Of a stretch of DNA of 41,424 bases, positions 41,377 through 41,424 are shown one piece after another. Under the pieces are notes generated by a model. The model ran no database searches and was not told the origin of the DNA. It saw only the letters and a program-made list of their open reading frames with translations. The stretch comes from Chthonomonadales bacterium. Its GTDB lineage: Bacteria > Armatimonadota > Chthonomonadetes > Chthonomonadales > CAJBBX01. The stretch is taken from contig DAIDHP010000035.1 in NCBI GenBank assembly GCA_027459625.1, positions 1 to 41,424 of the forward strand. Reading direction: 5' to 3'. The first letter of the stretch is position 1. Each line of letters opens with the position of its first letter. The translations under genes were made by a program, and so were the position numbers.

Positions 41377-41424
41377 ATGCTTGCGGAAAACGTTTTAACC
41401 TCTATCGTAATAATCACCCTTCCC
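41377..41424 (+). CDS. Start of a probable membrane or exported protein (partial)
   Basis: Sixteen codons, MLAENVLTSIVIITLP, are visible before the window ends. They read as the beginning of a hydrophobic helix. The ATG follows GAGGA at 7-8 bases, downstream of the promoter at 41205. Nothing further can be said. Confidence 0.45.
   Translation, partial: MLAENVLTSIVIITLP

Overview
The window reads like a chromosomal segment of an Armatimonadota-type bacterium. The best clue is the secreted prepilin-like protein at 29332-30087, with a [21 protein letters not shown]-terminus, an ARAREKARQ segment and an exact H-X9-DG motif, a combination familiar from that phylum and from Planctomycetes. A Tat-exported glycosidase, a second glycosidase with CARDB-like repeats, an extensive secretome and mixed ATG/GTG/TTG starts fit. 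The assignment is by recognition only, and no taxonomic search was possible.

Layout. 1-536: gene-poor left edge with a minus-strand terminator hairpin and a structured-looking stretch. 537-8840: metabolic and secreted genes: a small unknown protein, pterin-4a-carbinolamine dehydratase (phhB), an amidohydrolase flanked on both sides by paralogous membrane-anchored proteins, a nitroreductase-family enzyme, and a Tat-exported clan-A-like glycosidase. 9073-19735: a defence-type accessory island, almost entirely minus strand. It holds an ADP-ribosylglycohydrolase; a two-gene unit (J-domain/TPR protein plus a membrane glycine-zipper protein with a nuclease-like core); a 5'-end fragment of a second ADP-ribosylglycohydrolase; a McrBC-like locus whose McrB is broken into an EVE-type reader, a DpnI-C-like winged-helix ORF and a AAA+ motor; a decayed Mrr nuclease end; and a DUF3696 ATPase overlapping a partner gene.

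19859-29086: mostly housekeeping. It includes a gamma-glutamylcyclotransferase-like protein, a secreted unknown, tmRNA (ssrA, minus strand, textbook promoter, tag ANTNQYAMAA), small proteins, a Gfo/Idh/MocA-fold protein lacking its signature motifs, a fructosamine-kinase/low-Mr phosphatase pair (probable protein deglycation module), a small membrane protein, and rapZ-yvcK. 29332-32349: the prepilin-like protein, then a three-gene minus operon carrying four YbjQ-like domains. 32570-36995: a potassium module with its own promoter: a KimA-like APC transporter, a STAS-USP protein and two RCK/TrkA-type proteins. 37057-40955: a minus operon of a SIMPL-domain protein, a secreted unknown and a clan-A-like glycosidase. 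The right edge holds a sigma70-type promoter, a roughly 140-nt leader and the first 16 codons of a probable membrane protein.

The most interesting part is 9073-19735. Signs of module exchange there include a truncated gene duplication flanking the J-domain unit, a visibly AT-rich segment spliced into the McrB homologue, a one-base frameshift and an Mrr remnant. Two units, the J-domain/glycine-zipper pair and the DUF3696 pair with a toxin-like C-terminus, are candidates for poorly described defence systems.
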